A DNA stretch of 64,000 bases from Microbacterium sp. EST19A (GTDB lineage: Bacteria > Actinomycetota > Actinomycetes > Actinomycetales > Microbacteriaceae): positions 124,001-188,000 of the forward strand of contig NZ_JAHXYZ010000002.1 of the NCBI RefSeq assembly GCF_019969685.1. Direction: 5' to 3'. Under the pieces are notes generated by a model that was not told the DNA's origin, ran no database searches, and was given only the letters and a program-made list of their open reading frames with translations. Made by a program: the position numbers and the translations under genes. Positions 35,612 to 48,528 of the stretch are shown here, piece after piece (within the stretch, counting starts at the first letter, position 1; each line of letters starts with the position of its first letter).

Positions 35612-37128
35612 CAGCGGGTTCCTCCGGTCAGCTGGGGTGCGCGGGTGAGGAGCGGAGCACCCCAGGTGTCGAGCAGCACTGTCTCGAGTGCGGCACCGAC
35701 CTTGTACAGGCGAGCGTCTTCGCGGGCAGGTGCGAGGAACTGGATGCCGACCGGCAGCCCGTCTTCCTCGGCGAGGCCGCTCGGGATCGAGATTCCCGGG
35801 ACTCCGGCGAGGTTCGCCGGGATGGTCGTGACGTCGTTCAGGTACATCTGCAGCGGATCGTCGATCTTCTCGCCGATCTTGAACGCTGTGGTGGGCGCCG
35901 ACGGCGTCGCGATGACGTCGACCTCGGCGAAGGCGTTCGCGAAGTCCTGCTGGATCAGCGTGCGCACCTTCTGCGCGCTGCCGTAGTAGGCGTCGTAGTA
36001 ACCCGCCGAGAGGGCGTAGGTGCCGAGGATGATGCGGCGCTTGACCTCGTCGCCGAACCCGGCGTCACGCGTCGCCGACATGACGTCTTCGACGGTCGGG
36101 TTGCCGTCGGGAGTGACCCGCAGACCGAAGCGGACGGAGTCGAACTTCGCCAGGTTGCTGGAGGCCTCAGCCGGGAGGATCAGGTAGTACGCGGCGACGC
36201 CGTATTCGAAGTGCGGTGCGCCGATCTCGACGATCTCCGCACCCTGCGCCTCCATCAGCGCGAGCGCGCTGCGGAAGGATGCCGCGACGCCGGGCTGGAA
36301 GCCGCTGTCGGGCAGCTCCCGGATGACGCCGACCTTGAGCCCCTTGAGCACGTCGCCACGGGCACCCTCACGGGCGGCATCCGCGAACGAAGGCCACGCA
36401 TCGCGCAGCGACGTGGAGTCCTTCGGGTCGTGTCCGCCGATCACATCGTGCAGGAGACCGGCGTCGAGCACCGTGCGGGTGACGGGGCCGACCTGGTCGA
36501 GGCTCGATGCCAGGGCGATCGCGCCGTAGCGGCTCACCCCTCCGTAGGTGGGCTTCACGCCGACCGTGCCCGTGACGTGCGCGGGCTGGCGGATCGAGCC
36601 GCCGGTGTCGGAGCCGAGGGCGAGCGGCGCCTCGAAGGCGGCGACAGCGGCAGCGGAGCCTCCGCCGGAGCCGCCGGGGATGCGGTCGAGGTCCCACGGG
36701 TTGCGGGTGGGACCGTATGCGGAGTGCTCCGTGGAGGAACCCATCGCGAACTCGTCCATGTTGGTCTTGCCGAGCGGGATGAGGCCGGCCGCACGTGAGC
36801 GGGCGACGACCGTCGCGTCGTACGGCGAACGGTAGCCCTCGAGGATGCGGGATCCGCTCGTGGTCGGCTGATCGTCGGTGACGAGCACGTCCTTGATCGC
36901 CAGCGGAACACCCGCGATCGGACCGAGCTGCTCGCCCGCTGCGCGCCGGGCATCGATGGCCTCGGCCGCCGCCAGAGCGCCCTCGTTCACGTGCAGGAAG
37001 GCGTGCACATCGCCGTCGACGGCCGCGATGCGGTCGAGGTGGGCCTGCGTGGCCTCCACGCTCGAGATCTCGCGGGCGGTGAGCTTCTCTGCAAGCTCCG
37101 CGGCGGTCAGGCGGATGATGTCGCTCAC
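35611..37128 (-). CDS. gatA: Asp-tRNA(Asn)/Glu-tRNA(Gln) amidotransferase subunit A
   Basis: 505 aa. Amidase signature family: catalytic Lys in [14 protein letters not shown], cis-Ser and nucleophile Ser in [13 protein letters not shown] and [12 protein letters not shown]. Hydrolyses glutamine to supply ammonia to the amidotransferase. GTG start that overlaps the gatC stop by 4 bases. The gatCAB order is the usual one. Confidence 0.95.
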   Translation of the reverse strand: MSDIIRLTAAELAEKLTAREISSVEATQAHLDRIAAVDGDVHAFLHVNEGALAAAEAIDARRAAGEQLGPIAGVPLAIKDVLVTDDQPTTSGSRILEGYRSPYDATVVARSRAAGLIPLGKTNMDEFAMGSSTEHSAYGPTRNPWDLDRIPGGSGGGSAAAVAAFEAPLALGSDTGGSIRQPAHVTGTVGVKPTYGGVSRYGAIALASSLDQVGPVTRTVLDAGLLHDVIGGHDPKDSTSLRDAWPSFADAAREGARGDVLKGLKVGVIRELPDSGFQPGVAASFRSALALMEAQGAEIVEIGAPHFEYGVAAYYLILPAEASSNLAKFDSVRFGLRVTPDGNPTVEDVMSATRDAGFGDEVKRRIILGTYALSAGYYDAYYGSAQKVRTLIQQDFANAFAEVDVIATPSAPTTAFKIGEKIDDPLQMYLNDVTTIPANLAGVPGISIPSGLAEEDGLPVGIQFLAPAREDARLYKVGAALETVLLDTWGAPLLTRAPQLTGGTR

Positions 37129-37424
37129 TGCTCTTCTCCCAGGATCGCGGTGACGCGGAAGCGGCCGTCGGCCGCATCCGGGGCGTTCTGCAGCACCTGC
37201 TCGTGCGTCAGGGTCTCGCCCACCACGTCGGGGCGGAAGACGTTGCTCAGCGGGATCGGATGACTCGTCGCGACGACGTCGGCGGTCGCGACCTCCGACA
37301 CCTTGGCGATGTTGTCGACGATGGCGTCGAGCTGGCCGGTGAGCCGCGTCACCTCGTCGTCGTTCAGCTGGATACGCGCGAGCACGCCGAGATGGCGCAC
37401 GAGATCAGGGGTGATTTCAGACAC
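37125..37424 (-). CDS. gatC: Asp-tRNA(Asn)/Glu-tRNA(Gln) amidotransferase subunit C
   Basis: 99 aa. Small helical subunit with [36 protein letters not shown] and [11 protein letters not shown], the conserved GatC core. Stabilises the GatAB complex. GTG start preceded by TAGACT (37431-37436) 6 bases upstream, a leaderless promoter that drives the gatCAB operon. Divergent from the acyl-CoA ligase gene; both start codons and both -10 elements fit into 70 bases. Confidence 0.93.
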   Translation of the reverse strand: MSEITPDLVRHLGVLARIQLNDDEVTRLTGQLDAIVDNIAKVSEVATADVVATSHPIPLSNVFRPDVVGETLTHEQVLQNAPDAADGRFRVTAILGEEQ

Positions 37425-37493
37425 GTCCCCAGTCTAGTTGGCGTCCTCGTGCGTCCCATCCCTGAGGCGACCCCACGCCCCTATGCTGGGCAC

Positions 37494-39194
37494 GTGAGCC
37501 AGTTCCAGCCTCCTCGCCCATGGGTCGCCAGCTACGCCGCCGGAGTCCCGGAAGACCTCGCACCCGTCGAGGGCTCGCTCATCGACATCGTCGCGGCATC
37601 CGCCAGGGACTATCCCGAGGCTCCTGCTCTCCAGTTCTTCGGCAGGGAGACGAGCTACGCCGAGCTCCAGGACGCGATCGATCGTGCCGCTGCGGGTCTT
37701 CGCGATCTGGGCGTGAAGGCGGGTGATCCGGTCGCGATCGTGCTGCCGAACTGCCCGCAGCACATCGTCGCGTTCTACGCCGTGCTCCGTCTCGGTGCCG
37801 TCGTGGTCGAACACAACCCGCTCTACACGCCGCGCGAGCTCCGCAAGCAGTTCGAGGACCACGGCGCGAAGCACGCGATCGTGTGGAACAAAGTCGTCGG
37901 CACTGTTCAGGAGTTCCCGACCGACCTCGCCGTCACGAACCTCATCTCGGTCGACGTGACGCGCGCGATGCCCTTCCTCACGCGCGTCGCGCTGCGGCTG
38001 CCGGTCGCCAAGGCCCGCGAGTCCCGGACGGCGCTCACCGAGAAGGTGCGCGGCACCGTGACATGGGATGCCCTCGTACGCTCCGAACCGATCGCGGCAT
38101 CCCATCCGAAGCCGTCGACCGACGACCTGGCGATCATCCAGTACACCTCCGGGACCACCGGCACCCCGAAGGGCGCCTCGCTCACCCATCGGAATCTGCT
38201 CGCGAACGCCGCACAGGCGAAGGCCTGGGTGCCGTCGATCCAGCGCGGCAAGGGCTGCGTCGTCTACGCCGTGCTGCCGATGTTCCACGCCTACGGGCTC
38301 ACGCTGTGCCTGACCTTCGCGATGTCGATGGGCGCCCGCCTCGTGCTGTTCCCGAAGTTCGACCCCGACCTCGTGCTCGACGTGATGAAGAAGCACCCCG
38401 CCACCTTCCTGCCGCTGGTCCCGCCCATCGCCGACCGGCTGCTCGCCGCCGCCCGGTCCAAGGGCGTGTCGCTGGACGGGATCGAGGTCGCGATCTCCGG
38501 TGCGATGGCGCTGCCGCACGAACTCGTGGTGCCCTTCGAGGAGGCCACGCACGGCTACCTCGTCGAGGGCTACGGGCTGAGCGAGTGCTCGCCCGTGCTG
38601 ATGGCCAATCCGGTCGCCGCGCACCGCGTGCCCGGCACGGTCGGGCTGCCGCTGCCCGGCACCGAATGCCGTGTCGTCGACCCGGAGAACCCGACGGCAG
38701 ACGTGCCGGACGGGTCTCCCGGTGAGCTCGTGGTGCGTGGGCCGCAGGTCTTCTCGGGCTACTACGGCAAGCCGGAGGAGACGGACGCGGTGTTCGTCGA
38801 CGGGTGGTTCCGCACCGGCGACATCGTCAGGATCGACGAAGAGGGCTTCATCCGGATCGTCGATCGCATCAAGGAGCTCATCATCACCGGCGGCTTCAAC
38901 GTCGCACCGACCGAGGTCGAGAACGCCCTGCGTCAGCATCCTCAGGTGGCGGATGCCGCGGTCGTGGGTCTTCCGAGCGAGCACTCCGGCGAAGAGGTCG
39001 TCGCGGCGATCGTCGTCGACAGCGAGGCCGACGTGGACGTCGAGGCGATCCGCGAGTTCGCGCGCAGCATCCTCACGCCGTACAAGGTGCCGCGGCGCAT
39101 CTTCGTGGTGGACGAACTGCCGAAGTCGCTGATCGGAAAGGTCCTCCGCCGGCAGGTGAAGGAGAAGCTGGTCGCGCTGACGACGGGCTCCTGA
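37494..39194 (+). CDS. AMP-forming acyl-CoA ligase (long-chain fatty acid-CoA ligase-like)
   Basis: 566 aa from the GTG at 37494. AMP-binding motif YTSGTTGTPKGASLTH (A5-type), then YGLSECSPV and the A8 hinge/Lys region (IFVVDELPKSLIGKVLRRQ). It activates a carboxylic acid, probably a medium or long-chain fatty acid, to an acyl-CoA. The start follows TATGCT (37482-37487) by 6 bases. No beta-oxidation genes are adjacent. Confidence 0.88.
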   Translation: MSQFQPPRPWVASYAAGVPEDLAPVEGSLIDIVAASARDYPEAPALQFFGRETSYAELQDAIDRAAAGLRDLGVKAGDPVAIVLPNCPQHIVAFYAVLRLGAVVVEHNPLYTPRELRKQFEDHGAKHAIVWNKVVGTVQEFPTDLAVTNLISVDVTRAMPFLTRVALRLPVAKARESRTALTEKVRGTVTWDALVRSEPIAASHPKPSTDDLAIIQYTSGTTGTPKGASLTHRNLLANAAQAKAWVPSIQRGKGCVVYAVLPMFHAYGLTLCLTFAMSMGARLVLFPKFDPDLVLDVMKKHPATFLPLVPPIADRLLAAARSKGVSLDGIEVAISGAMALPHELVVPFEEATHGYLVEGYGLSECSPVLMANPVAAHRVPGTVGLPLPGTECRVVDPENPTADVPDGSPGELVVRGPQVFSGYYGKPEETDAVFVDGWFRTGDIVRIDEEGFIRIVDRIKELIITGGFNVAPTEVENALRQHPQVADAAVVGLPSEHSGEEVVAAIVVDSEADVDVEAIREFARSILTPYKVPRRIFVVDELPKSLIGKVLRRQVKEKLVALTTGS

Positions 39195-39241
39195 GGACGC
39201 CCTCACAGGCGGTGACAGCGCCGGGGCGCTACCCTTGGGAA

Positions 39242-41089
39242 GTGACTCCTGAAGATGCAGTGCTGACCGACGCCCCCGAGGACTCCCCCGCGACCCCCGG
39301 ATTCGAGGAACTCGGCATCACCGGGCCCGTCCTCAAAGCCATCAAGGATCTCGGCTACGAGACGCCTTCGCCGATCCAGGCCGCGACCATCCCGACTCTC
39401 CTGTCGGGTCGCGACGTGGTGGGACAAGCGCAGACCGGAACGGGTAAGACCGCGGCCTTCGCGCTCCCCGTGCTGGAGCGCCTCGACGTTTCCCAGAAGA
39501 TCCCGCAGGCTCTCGTGCTGGCGCCGACGCGCGAGCTCGCCCTGCAGGTGTGCGAGGCGTTCGAGTCGTACGCCTCGAAGATGAAGGGCGTCCACGTCCT
39601 CCCCGTGTACGGCGGCCAGGGCTACGGCGTGCAGCTGTCCGCGCTTCGTCGCGGTGTGCACGTGATCGTCGGCACCCCCGGTCGCATCATGGATCACCTC
39701 GCGAAGGGCACCCTCGACCTCTCCGAACTCAAGTACCTCGTACTCGACGAGGCCGACGAGATGCTGAAGATGGGCTTCGCCGAGGACGTGGAGCAGATCC
39801 TCGCGCAGACCCCGTCCGAGAAGCAGGTCGCCCTCTTCTCGGCGACCATGCCGCCGCAGATCCGCCGCCTCGCGCAGAAGTACCTGAGCGATCCGGAAGA
39901 GATCAGCATCAAGTCGAAGACCGCGACCGGCACGAACATCACGCAGCGCTACCTCGTGGTGTCGTACGCGCAGAAGGTGGACGCGCTCACCCGCATCCTC
40001 GAAGTCGAGAACTTCGACGGCATGATCGTCTTCGTCCGCACGAAGAACGAGACCGAGACGCTCGCCGAGAAGCTCCGTGCCCGCGGCTACTCGGCCGCAG
40101 CCATCAACGGTGACGTCGCCCAGGTGCAGCGCGAGCGCAGCGTCAACCAGCTGAAGGACGGCAAGCTCGACATCCTCGTCGCCACCGATGTCGCTGCCCG
40201 CGGCCTCGACGTCGAGCGCATCAGCCACGTCATCAACTTCGACATCCCCACCGACACCGAGTCGTACGTGCACCGCATCGGTCGCACCGGACGCGCCGGA
40301 CGCTCGGGCGATGCCATCAGCTTCATCACGCCGCGCGAGCGCTACCTGCTCAAGCACATCGAGAAGGCGACCCGGCAGCAGCCGGCGCAGATGGAACTCC
40401 CGAGCACGGAAGACGTGAACACGACGCGCCTCAACCGCTTCGACGACGCGATCACCACCGCGCTGTCCGAGACCGGTCGCATCGAGGCGTTCCGCGACAT
40501 CGTCGCCCACTACGTGCGTCACCACGATGTTCCCGAGGGCGACGTGGCCGCCGCCCTGGCCGTCGTCGCGCAGGGCGACAAGCCGCTGCTCCTCGACCCC
40601 GCCAACGATCCGCTGAGCAAGGCGGTGGAGGCGGACAACCGACCGCCGCGCGAGCGCGGAACCCGTGACGCCCGCGAGCCGCGCACCGAACGTCGTGGCC
40701 GTGGCGACTACACGGCGTACCGCATCGAGGTCGGCCGTCGTCACCGCGTCGAGCCGCGTCAGATCGTCGGTGCTCTCGCCAACGAGGGCGGCCTCGGTCG
40801 CGATGACTTCGGCGTGATCAACATCCGTCCCGACTTCTCGACCGTCGAACTGCCGGCGAACCTCAGCTCTGCGGTGCTCGAGAAGCTGCGCGACACCCGC
40901 ATCTCCGGCCGCTTGATCGAGATCAAGCCCGACCGCGGTCCCGGTGCCCGCCGCAGCGGCCCGCGCGACGGTGACGACCGCGGCGATCGGTTCGAGCGTC
41001 GCGACCGTCCGGAGCGCCGCGACGAGCGACCGGCGCGCAACGGCGACCGCGACGAGAAGCCGTTCCGCAAGCCGCGGCACAAGGGCTGA
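39242..41089 (+). CDS. DEAD-box RNA helicase with DbpA-type RNA-binding domain
   Basis: 615 aa. Q motif (FEELGITGPVLKAIKDLGYETPSPIQ), motif I AQTGTGKT, Ia PTRELALQ, Ib GTPGRIMD, DEAD (DEADEM), III SAT, VI HRIGRTGRAGR. The C-terminal DbpA RNA-binding domain (about 490-565, YRIEVGRRHRVEPRQIVGALANEGGL) is followed by an RGD/RRSGPRDGDDRGDR-rich basic tail. Probably a cold-shock or ribosome-assembly helicase like DeaD/CsdA. GTG start with TACCCT (39230-39235) 6 bases upstream. A long perfect inverted repeat follows it. Confidence 0.93.
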   Translation: MTPEDAVLTDAPEDSPATPGFEELGITGPVLKAIKDLGYETPSPIQAATIPTLLSGRDVVGQAQTGTGKTAAFALPVLERLDVSQKIPQALVLAPTRELALQVCEAFESYASKMKGVHVLPVYGGQGYGVQLSALRRGVHVIVGTPGRIMDHLAKGTLDLSELKYLVLDEADEMLKMGFAEDVEQILAQTPSEKQVALFSATMPPQIRRLAQKYLSDPEEISIKSKTATGTNITQRYLVVSYAQKVDALTRILEVENFDGMIVFVRTKNETETLAEKLRARGYSAAAINGDVAQVQRERSVNQLKDGKLDILVATDVAARGLDVERISHVINFDIPTDTESYVHRIGRTGRAGRSGDAISFITPRERYLLKHIEKATRQQPAQMELPSTEDVNTTRLNRFDDAITTALSETGRIEAFRDIVAHYVRHHDVPEGDVAAALAVVAQGDKPLLLDPANDPLSKAVEADNRPPRERGTRDAREPRTERRGRGDYTAYRIEVGRRHRVEPRQIVGALANEGGLGRDDFGVINIRPDFSTVELPANLSSAVLEKLRDTRISGRLIEIKPDRGPGARRSGPRDGDDRGDRFERRDRPERRDERPARNGDRDEKPFRKPRHKG

Positions 41090-41098
41090 CGAAGAACT

Positions 41099-41166
41099 CT
41101 CGCAGAACGACACGAACCTCGCAGGAATCCCCCGGGATCTCTGCGAGGTTCGTGTCGTTCTGCGAG
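41099..41166. repeat. 26-bp perfect inverted repeat after the helicase gene
   Basis: Arms 41099-41124 and 41141-41166 are perfect reverse complements of each other; the 16-base loop contains a smaller inverted repeat (ATCCC with GGGAT). CTCGCAG occurs twice in each arm. Position 9 bases after the helicase stop suits a terminator, but the length and internal repeats suggest a dispersed palindromic element. Followed by TTTCGG. Confidence 0.85.
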
Positions 41167-41188
41167 GTTTCGGCTGCGCCCCGGACGT

Positions 41189-43977
<2,789 letters not shown>

Positions 43978-44007
43978 CTAGGAGCGGGCGCCGACATCCA
44001 TCGAGAC

Positions 44008-45105
44008 CTACGCGCCGACAGGGACGGCCGAGACCGTGGTGTCGATCGTGAACTGACCGAGCACCCGGGTGCCGGTGTAGAGCACGGCCGTCTGCCCGGG
44101 TGCGACACCGTCGAGCGCAACCTCGGGGACGACCCGCACGCCGTCGGGGCCCACGAATGCCATCGCAGGGACGGGCTCCGAGTGCGCGCGGATCTGCACG
44201 TGGCACGCGAACGATTCGTCCGTCGGCGCCGCGCCGGCCCAACTGAACCGCTCGCCCGCGATCTCCGCGATCGCCAGCGCCTCTTTCGGGCCCACGACGA
44301 CGGTGTTCGACACGGGACGGACCTCGAGCACGAAACGCGGCTTCCCGTCTGACGCCGGTACGCCGAGCTTGAGCCCGCGGCGCTGCCCGACCGTGAAGCT
44401 GTGCGCTCCCTCGTGCGAGCCGACGACCGCTCCGCTGCGATCGACGATCTCGCCCGTGGCGGTGCCGACCTTCTCGGCCAGCCAGCCGCGCGTGTCGCCG
44501 TCGGGGATGAAGCAGATGTCGTGGCTGTCGGGCTTCTGCGCCACGGTGAGCCCCCGTGCCTCCGCCTCGGCACGCACGATCGCCTTCGACGGGGTGGTAC
44601 CGAGCGGGAAGTAGGTGTGCGCCAGCTGCTCCGCGGTCAGCACGCCGAGCACATAGGACTGGTCCTTGGCGTTGTCCGACGCGCGATGCAGCTCGAGCCC
44701 CTGCTCGCCGTCGATCAGCGTGGCGTAGTGACCGGTGCACACCGCGTCGAAGCCGAGCTCGATCGCGCGCTCCAGGAGAGCGGCGAACTTGATCTTCTCG
44801 TTGCAGCGCATGCAGGGGTTCGGCGTGCGGCCGGCCTGGTACTCGGCGATGAAGTCGCCGATCACGTCGTCGCGGAACCGCTCGGAGAAGTCCCACACGT
44901 AGAAGGGGATGCCGAGCAGGTCGGCGGCGCGACGGGCATCGAGGGCGTCCTCGATCGTGCAGCAGCCCCGACTGCCGGTGCGGAGCGTGCCGCCGGCTCG
45001 GGAGAGCGCCAGGTGCACGCCAACGACGTCATGCCCCGCCTCCACGGCACGTGCGGCCGCGACGGCGGAGTCCACTCCCCCACTCATGGCTGCCAGGATC
45101 CGCAT
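44008..45105 (-). CDS. mnmA: tRNA-specific 2-thiouridylase MnmA
   Basis: 365 aa. ATP pyrophosphatase motif MSGGVDS (7-13), catalytic Cys pair in [12 protein letters not shown] and [15 protein letters not shown]. It installs the 2-thio group on U34 of certain tRNAs, using sulfur from a cysteine desulfurase. The desulfurase gene lies 9 bases upstream on the same strand, so sulfur donor and user are adjacent. Leaderless start: TAGACT (45112-45117) lies 6 bases before the ATG, so mnmA may also be transcribed independently. Confidence 0.94.
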   Translation of the reverse strand: MRILAAMSGGVDSAVAAARAVEAGHDVVGVHLALSRAGGTLRTGSRGCCTIEDALDARRAADLLGIPFYVWDFSERFRDDVIGDFIAEYQAGRTPNPCMRCNEKIKFAALLERAIELGFDAVCTGHYATLIDGEQGLELHRASDNAKDQSYVLGVLTAEQLAHTYFPLGTTPSKAIVRAEAEARGLTVAQKPDSHDICFIPDGDTRGWLAEKVGTATGEIVDRSGAVVGSHEGAHSFTVGQRRGLKLGVPASDGKPRFVLEVRPVSNTVVVGPKEALAIAEIAGERFSWAGAAPTDESFACHVQIRAHSEPVPAMAFVGPDGVRVVPEVALDGVAPGQTAVLYTGTRVLGQFTIDTTVSAVPVGA

Positions 45106-45114
45106 GGGTCCAGT

Positions 45115-46290
45115 CTACGAGCGCGCGCCTGTGCCGGACCCGGATGCGCGGAGGTAGGCGTCGGCGATCGCGGCGAGGACCGCGTCGACATCGGCATCCG
45201 TCGAGGTGCGGCCGAGCGAGAATCGCAGCACGCTCCGCGCATCGCGCTCGCTCCTGCCCATCGCCATCACGACGTGGGAGGGCTCGGCGACGCCCGCCTG
45301 GCATGCCGAACCGGTGGATGCCGCGACACCGGCGACGTCGAGCAGGAACAGGAGGCTCTCCCCCACGGCGCCGGGGAAGAGCACGTGCGCATTGCCGGGA
45401 AGCCGGTGGATCGGATCGCCGAGCAGCTGCGCGGCAGGAACAGCGGCGCGGATGCCGGTCACCAGACGGTCACGCATCGCCGAGAGCCGCGCCGCCTCCG
45501 CCTCACGCTCCGCCTCGGCGAGCTCCAGTGCGGTGGCGAACGCGGCAGCGCCTGCCACGTCCTGCGTACCGGCGCGGAGCCCGCGCTGCTGAGCGCCGCC
45601 ACGGAGCAGCGCGGTGAGCCGGGCGGTCCGCGCGGCGACGAGAACGCCGACGCCGACCGGCGCGCCGATCTTGTGCCCCGCAAGACTCATCGCGACGAGC
45701 CCGACTCCGGGCGCGGCATCCGATCGCAGCCGACGGAAGGACAGCGCGACGTGGCCGAGCGCGGCGACCGCGTCGAGGTGGAACGGCACCCCCGCGTCCG
45801 CACTCGCAGCAGAGAGAGCGGATGCATCGTTGAGCGTGCCCGCTTCGTTGTTGGCGACGAGGGCCGTCGCGAGGGCGGCGCCCGGCAGCTGCGCGGCGAA
45901 CGACGGGACGTCGATGCCGGCCGACGGCGTGACGCCGACGACGCGCACGAGGGCGCCCTCGTCGGCGAGGGCCGCAACGGTGTCCATCGTCGCGTGGTGC
46001 TCGGCATCCGGCAGCACGATCGCGTCCGTGCCGTCGAGCCGGGAACGCCACAGCCCCTGCAGAGCGAGATTGATCGATTCGGTGCCGCCGGACGTGAAGA
46101 CGACCTCGATCGGGTCGGCGTCCAGCACGGCCGCCACGCGCTCGCGCGACTCCTCCAGCAGACGACGCGCGTCCTGGCCGGCCCCGTGGGTCGACGAGGC
46201 GTTGCCGATCGTCTCGGACGCCGTCAGCCACGCATCGCGCGCCTCGGGCCGCAGAGGCGTGGTCGCCGCATGGTCCAGATAGTGCCGCAT
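45115..46290 (-). CDS. cysteine desulfurase (IscS/NifS-like)
   Basis: 391 aa. Class V aminotransferase fold: MRHYLDHAATTPLRPEARDAWL at the start, PLP lysine in AGHKIGAPVGVGVL, sulfur-carrying Cys in STGSACQAG, and the C-terminal RFSLGRTSTDADV. Supplies persulfide sulfur to MnmA and possibly other acceptors. GAGAAT (46297-46302) lies 6 bases before the ATG. Divergent from treX, with a nested palindrome in between. No iscU or SUF genes are adjacent. Confidence 0.92.
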   Translation of the reverse strand: MRHYLDHAATTPLRPEARDAWLTASETIGNASSTHGAGQDARRLLEESRERVAAVLDADPIEVVFTSGGTESINLALQGLWRSRLDGTDAIVLPDAEHHATMDTVAALADEGALVRVVGVTPSAGIDVPSFAAQLPGAALATALVANNEAGTLNDASALSAASADAGVPFHLDAVAALGHVALSFRRLRSDAAPGVGLVAMSLAGHKIGAPVGVGVLVAARTARLTALLRGGAQQRGLRAGTQDVAGAAAFATALELAEAEREAEAARLSAMRDRLVTGIRAAVPAAQLLGDPIHRLPGNAHVLFPGAVGESLLFLLDVAGVAASTGSACQAGVAEPSHVVMAMGRSERDARSVLRFSLGRTSTDADVDAVLAAIADAYLRASGSGTGARS

Positions 46291-46324
46291 CCCTCGATTC
46301 TCTCGCGAATCCGAGCCTCCGCGG

Positions 46325-46360
46325 CCACGACCTCCTGGCACTGAGTGCGCTGGGTCGTGG
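46325..46360. promoter_or_regulatory. nested palindromes between cysteine desulfurase and treX
   Basis: Outer arms CCACGACC (46325-46332) and GGTCGTGG (46353-46360), with an inner palindrome GCACTGAGTGC (46338-46348) sharing almost the same centre. Located in a 100-base divergent promoter region; an operator of unknown regulator. Confidence 0.45.
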
Positions 46361-46390
46361 GACTGGGACGCGCACCCCTAAGGTGTACTC

Positions 46391-48463
46391 ATGCCCGAGT
46401 CCCGAGACTTCACCGCGCCCGGCGGTCCAGCCCTCGACAACCTCGGCGTCCGTTTGCATGACGGCGTCGGAACGCTGCGCATCTGGTCGCAGAACGCCTC
46501 CTCCGTCGAGCTCGTCGTGTTCGATGCCACCGACCTGGACTGGGCGACCGACGTCGCACCCCTCGAACGCCGTCCCGGCGGAATCTGGGAGATCACGACG
46601 CCGCTGCTGCAGGCCGGCGTGCGCTACGCGGTGCGCGTCGGAGGCCCGCATGGTCCCGGCAACACGTTCAACCCGGAGAGCCTGCTCCTCGACCCGTACG
46701 CGCGAGGCCTGGCACAGGGCGACGGGTATGAGGAATGGCGCTCGGTCGTCATCGTCGACGGCTTCGACTGGGGCGACTCGCAGAAGCCGCGCGTGCCCCT
46801 CGATCGCACCGTGATCTACGAAGGTCATCTCAAGGGACTCACGAAGCGCCACCCGGACGTGCCGCCGGCGTTGCACGGAACCTATGCGGGTCTCGCGCAC
46901 CCGGCGATGATCGAGTATCTCCACTCCCTCGGCGTCACATCCGTCGAGCTGCTGCCGGTGCACGCGTTCGTCCCCGAGCCGCGCCTTCTCGAGCGCGGCC
47001 TCACGAACTACTGGGGATACAACACCCTCAACTTCTTCACCCCGCACACCGCCTACGCGACGGAGGAGTCGCGCAAGGAGGGCCCTGAGGCGATCCTCGC
47101 CGAGTTCAAGGGCATGGTGCGCCTGCTCCACGAAGCCGGCCTGGAGGTGATCCTCGACGTCGTCTACAACCACACCTCCGAGGAAGGCATCGGCGGTCCT
47201 CGATCGAGCTTCCGCGGCATCGACAACTCGAGCTACTACCGCCAGGACGACACCGGCGTCTACATCGACACCACCGGCTGCGGAAACACCGTGAACACGT
47301 CGACGGACGCCGGTGCACGGCTCGTTCTCGACTCCCTCCGCTACTGGGCCCAGGAGATGCAGATCGACGGCTTCCGCTTCGATCTCGCCGCCGCTATCGC
47401 CCGGGACGGCGCGCACACCTTCACGCCGGAGCATCCGCTGCTCACCGCCATCGCGAACGATCCGATCCTCGCCGAGACCAAGCTCATCGCCGAGCCGTGG
47501 GATGTGGGAATGGGCGGCTGGCAGACCGGCAACTTCCCGGCCGGATGGCACGAGTGGAACGACCGGTACCGCGACCGCGTCCGCAACTTCTGGCTCAGTG
47601 ACATCGACTATGCACGTCGCGCATCCGCCCCGGTCGGCATCGGAGGTTTCGCCACCCGGCTCGCCGGATCGTCGAACACCTTCAGCGAGGCACGCGGTCC
47701 GCTCGCGAGCGTGAACTTCGTCACCGCCCACGACGGATTCACCCTCCACGACCTCGTCTCGTACGACGTCAAGCACAACGAGGCGAACGGCGAGCAGAAC
47801 CGCGACGGCGCCGACATGAATCGCGCGTTCAACCACGGCGTCGAAGGACCGACGGACGACCCGACGATCCTCACGGCCCGCAGGAAGGCCATGCGCAACC
47901 TGCTCGGCACCCTGCTGCTCTCGGCGGGCATCCCGATGCTCACCGCGGGCGACGAGGTGGGACGCACGCAGCGCGGGAACAACAACGCCTACGCGCAGGA
48001 CTCGGCGATGACGTGGCTCGCCTGGGAGTTCGAGCCCTGGCAGAAGGACCTCCGTGCGCACGTGGCACGGTTGATCAGCCTCCGTGCGGAGAATCCGGCG
48101 CTCCGGCCGAGCAAGTACGCACGGCTCGGCGAGCACATCCCGAACGCGTCCGTCATGGACTGGTACGACCAGAACGGCGAGACCATGGAGAGCGCGCAGT
48201 GGGCCGATCCCCGCAACCGCACGCTCCAGTACGTGGCTGCATCCACACCCGACAAGGAAGCCGCCAACAGGATCCTGCTGATCGTGCACGGCACGGAGTC
48301 GCCGATCGACGTGCGTCTTCCCGAGGAGATCGAGGGCGCGACGCGTTTCGTGTCGCTGTGGTCGAGCGCGGACGAGCAGCCCTCCGACGCCGCCGAAGTC
48401 TTCGCGCCGGGCGATGTCCTGCCGACCTCCGGAACGTCCATGCGGCTGTTCCGCGTCGAATGA
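46391..48463 (+). CDS. glgX: glycogen debranching enzyme (TreX/GlgX-like, GH13)
   Basis: 690 aa. N-terminal carbohydrate-binding (CBM48) domain, then a GH13 catalytic barrel: DVVYNHTSE (region I), DGFRFDLAAAI (nucleophile Asp), LIAEPWDVG (acid Glu) and FVTAHDGFTLHDLV. It hydrolyses alpha-1,6 linkages in glycogen. Leaderless start: TAAGGT (46379-46384) is 6 bases before the ATG. First in a run with glgE and glgB, though a weak hairpin at 48473-48501 separates it from glgE. Confidence 0.9.
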   Translation: MPESRDFTAPGGPALDNLGVRLHDGVGTLRIWSQNASSVELVVFDATDLDWATDVAPLERRPGGIWEITTPLLQAGVRYAVRVGGPHGPGNTFNPESLLLDPYARGLAQGDGYEEWRSVVIVDGFDWGDSQKPRVPLDRTVIYEGHLKGLTKRHPDVPPALHGTYAGLAHPAMIEYLHSLGVTSVELLPVHAFVPEPRLLERGLTNYWGYNTLNFFTPHTAYATEESRKEGPEAILAEFKGMVRLLHEAGLEVILDVVYNHTSEEGIGGPRSSFRGIDNSSYYRQDDTGVYIDTTGCGNTVNTSTDAGARLVLDSLRYWAQEMQIDGFRFDLAAAIARDGAHTFTPEHPLLTAIANDPILAETKLIAEPWDVGMGGWQTGNFPAGWHEWNDRYRDRVRNFWLSDIDYARRASAPVGIGGFATRLAGSSNTFSEARGPLASVNFVTAHDGFTLHDLVSYDVKHNEANGEQNRDGADMNRAFNHGVEGPTDDPTILTARRKAMRNLLGTLLLSAGIPMLTAGDEVGRTQRGNNNAYAQDSAMTWLAWEFEPWQKDLRAHVARLISLRAENPALRPSKYARLGEHIPNASVMDWYDQNGETMESAQWADPRNRTLQYVAASTPDKEAANRILLIVHGTESPIDVRLPEEIEGATRFVSLWSSADEQPSDAAEVFAPGDVLPTSGTSMRLFRVE

Positions 48464-48472
48464 TGTCAAGCG

Positions 48473-48501
48473 ACGGCGCCGTTGTCCACCCGCTGCGCCG
48501 T
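48473..48501 (+). terminator. possible terminator between glgX and glgE
   Basis: ACGGCGC pairs with GCGCCGT (7 bp), followed by ATTC. Weak but located 10 bases after the glgX stop, before the glgE -10. Confidence 0.3.
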
Positions 48502-48528
48502 ATTCGACCAGGGAGGTAGATTCGGCTT

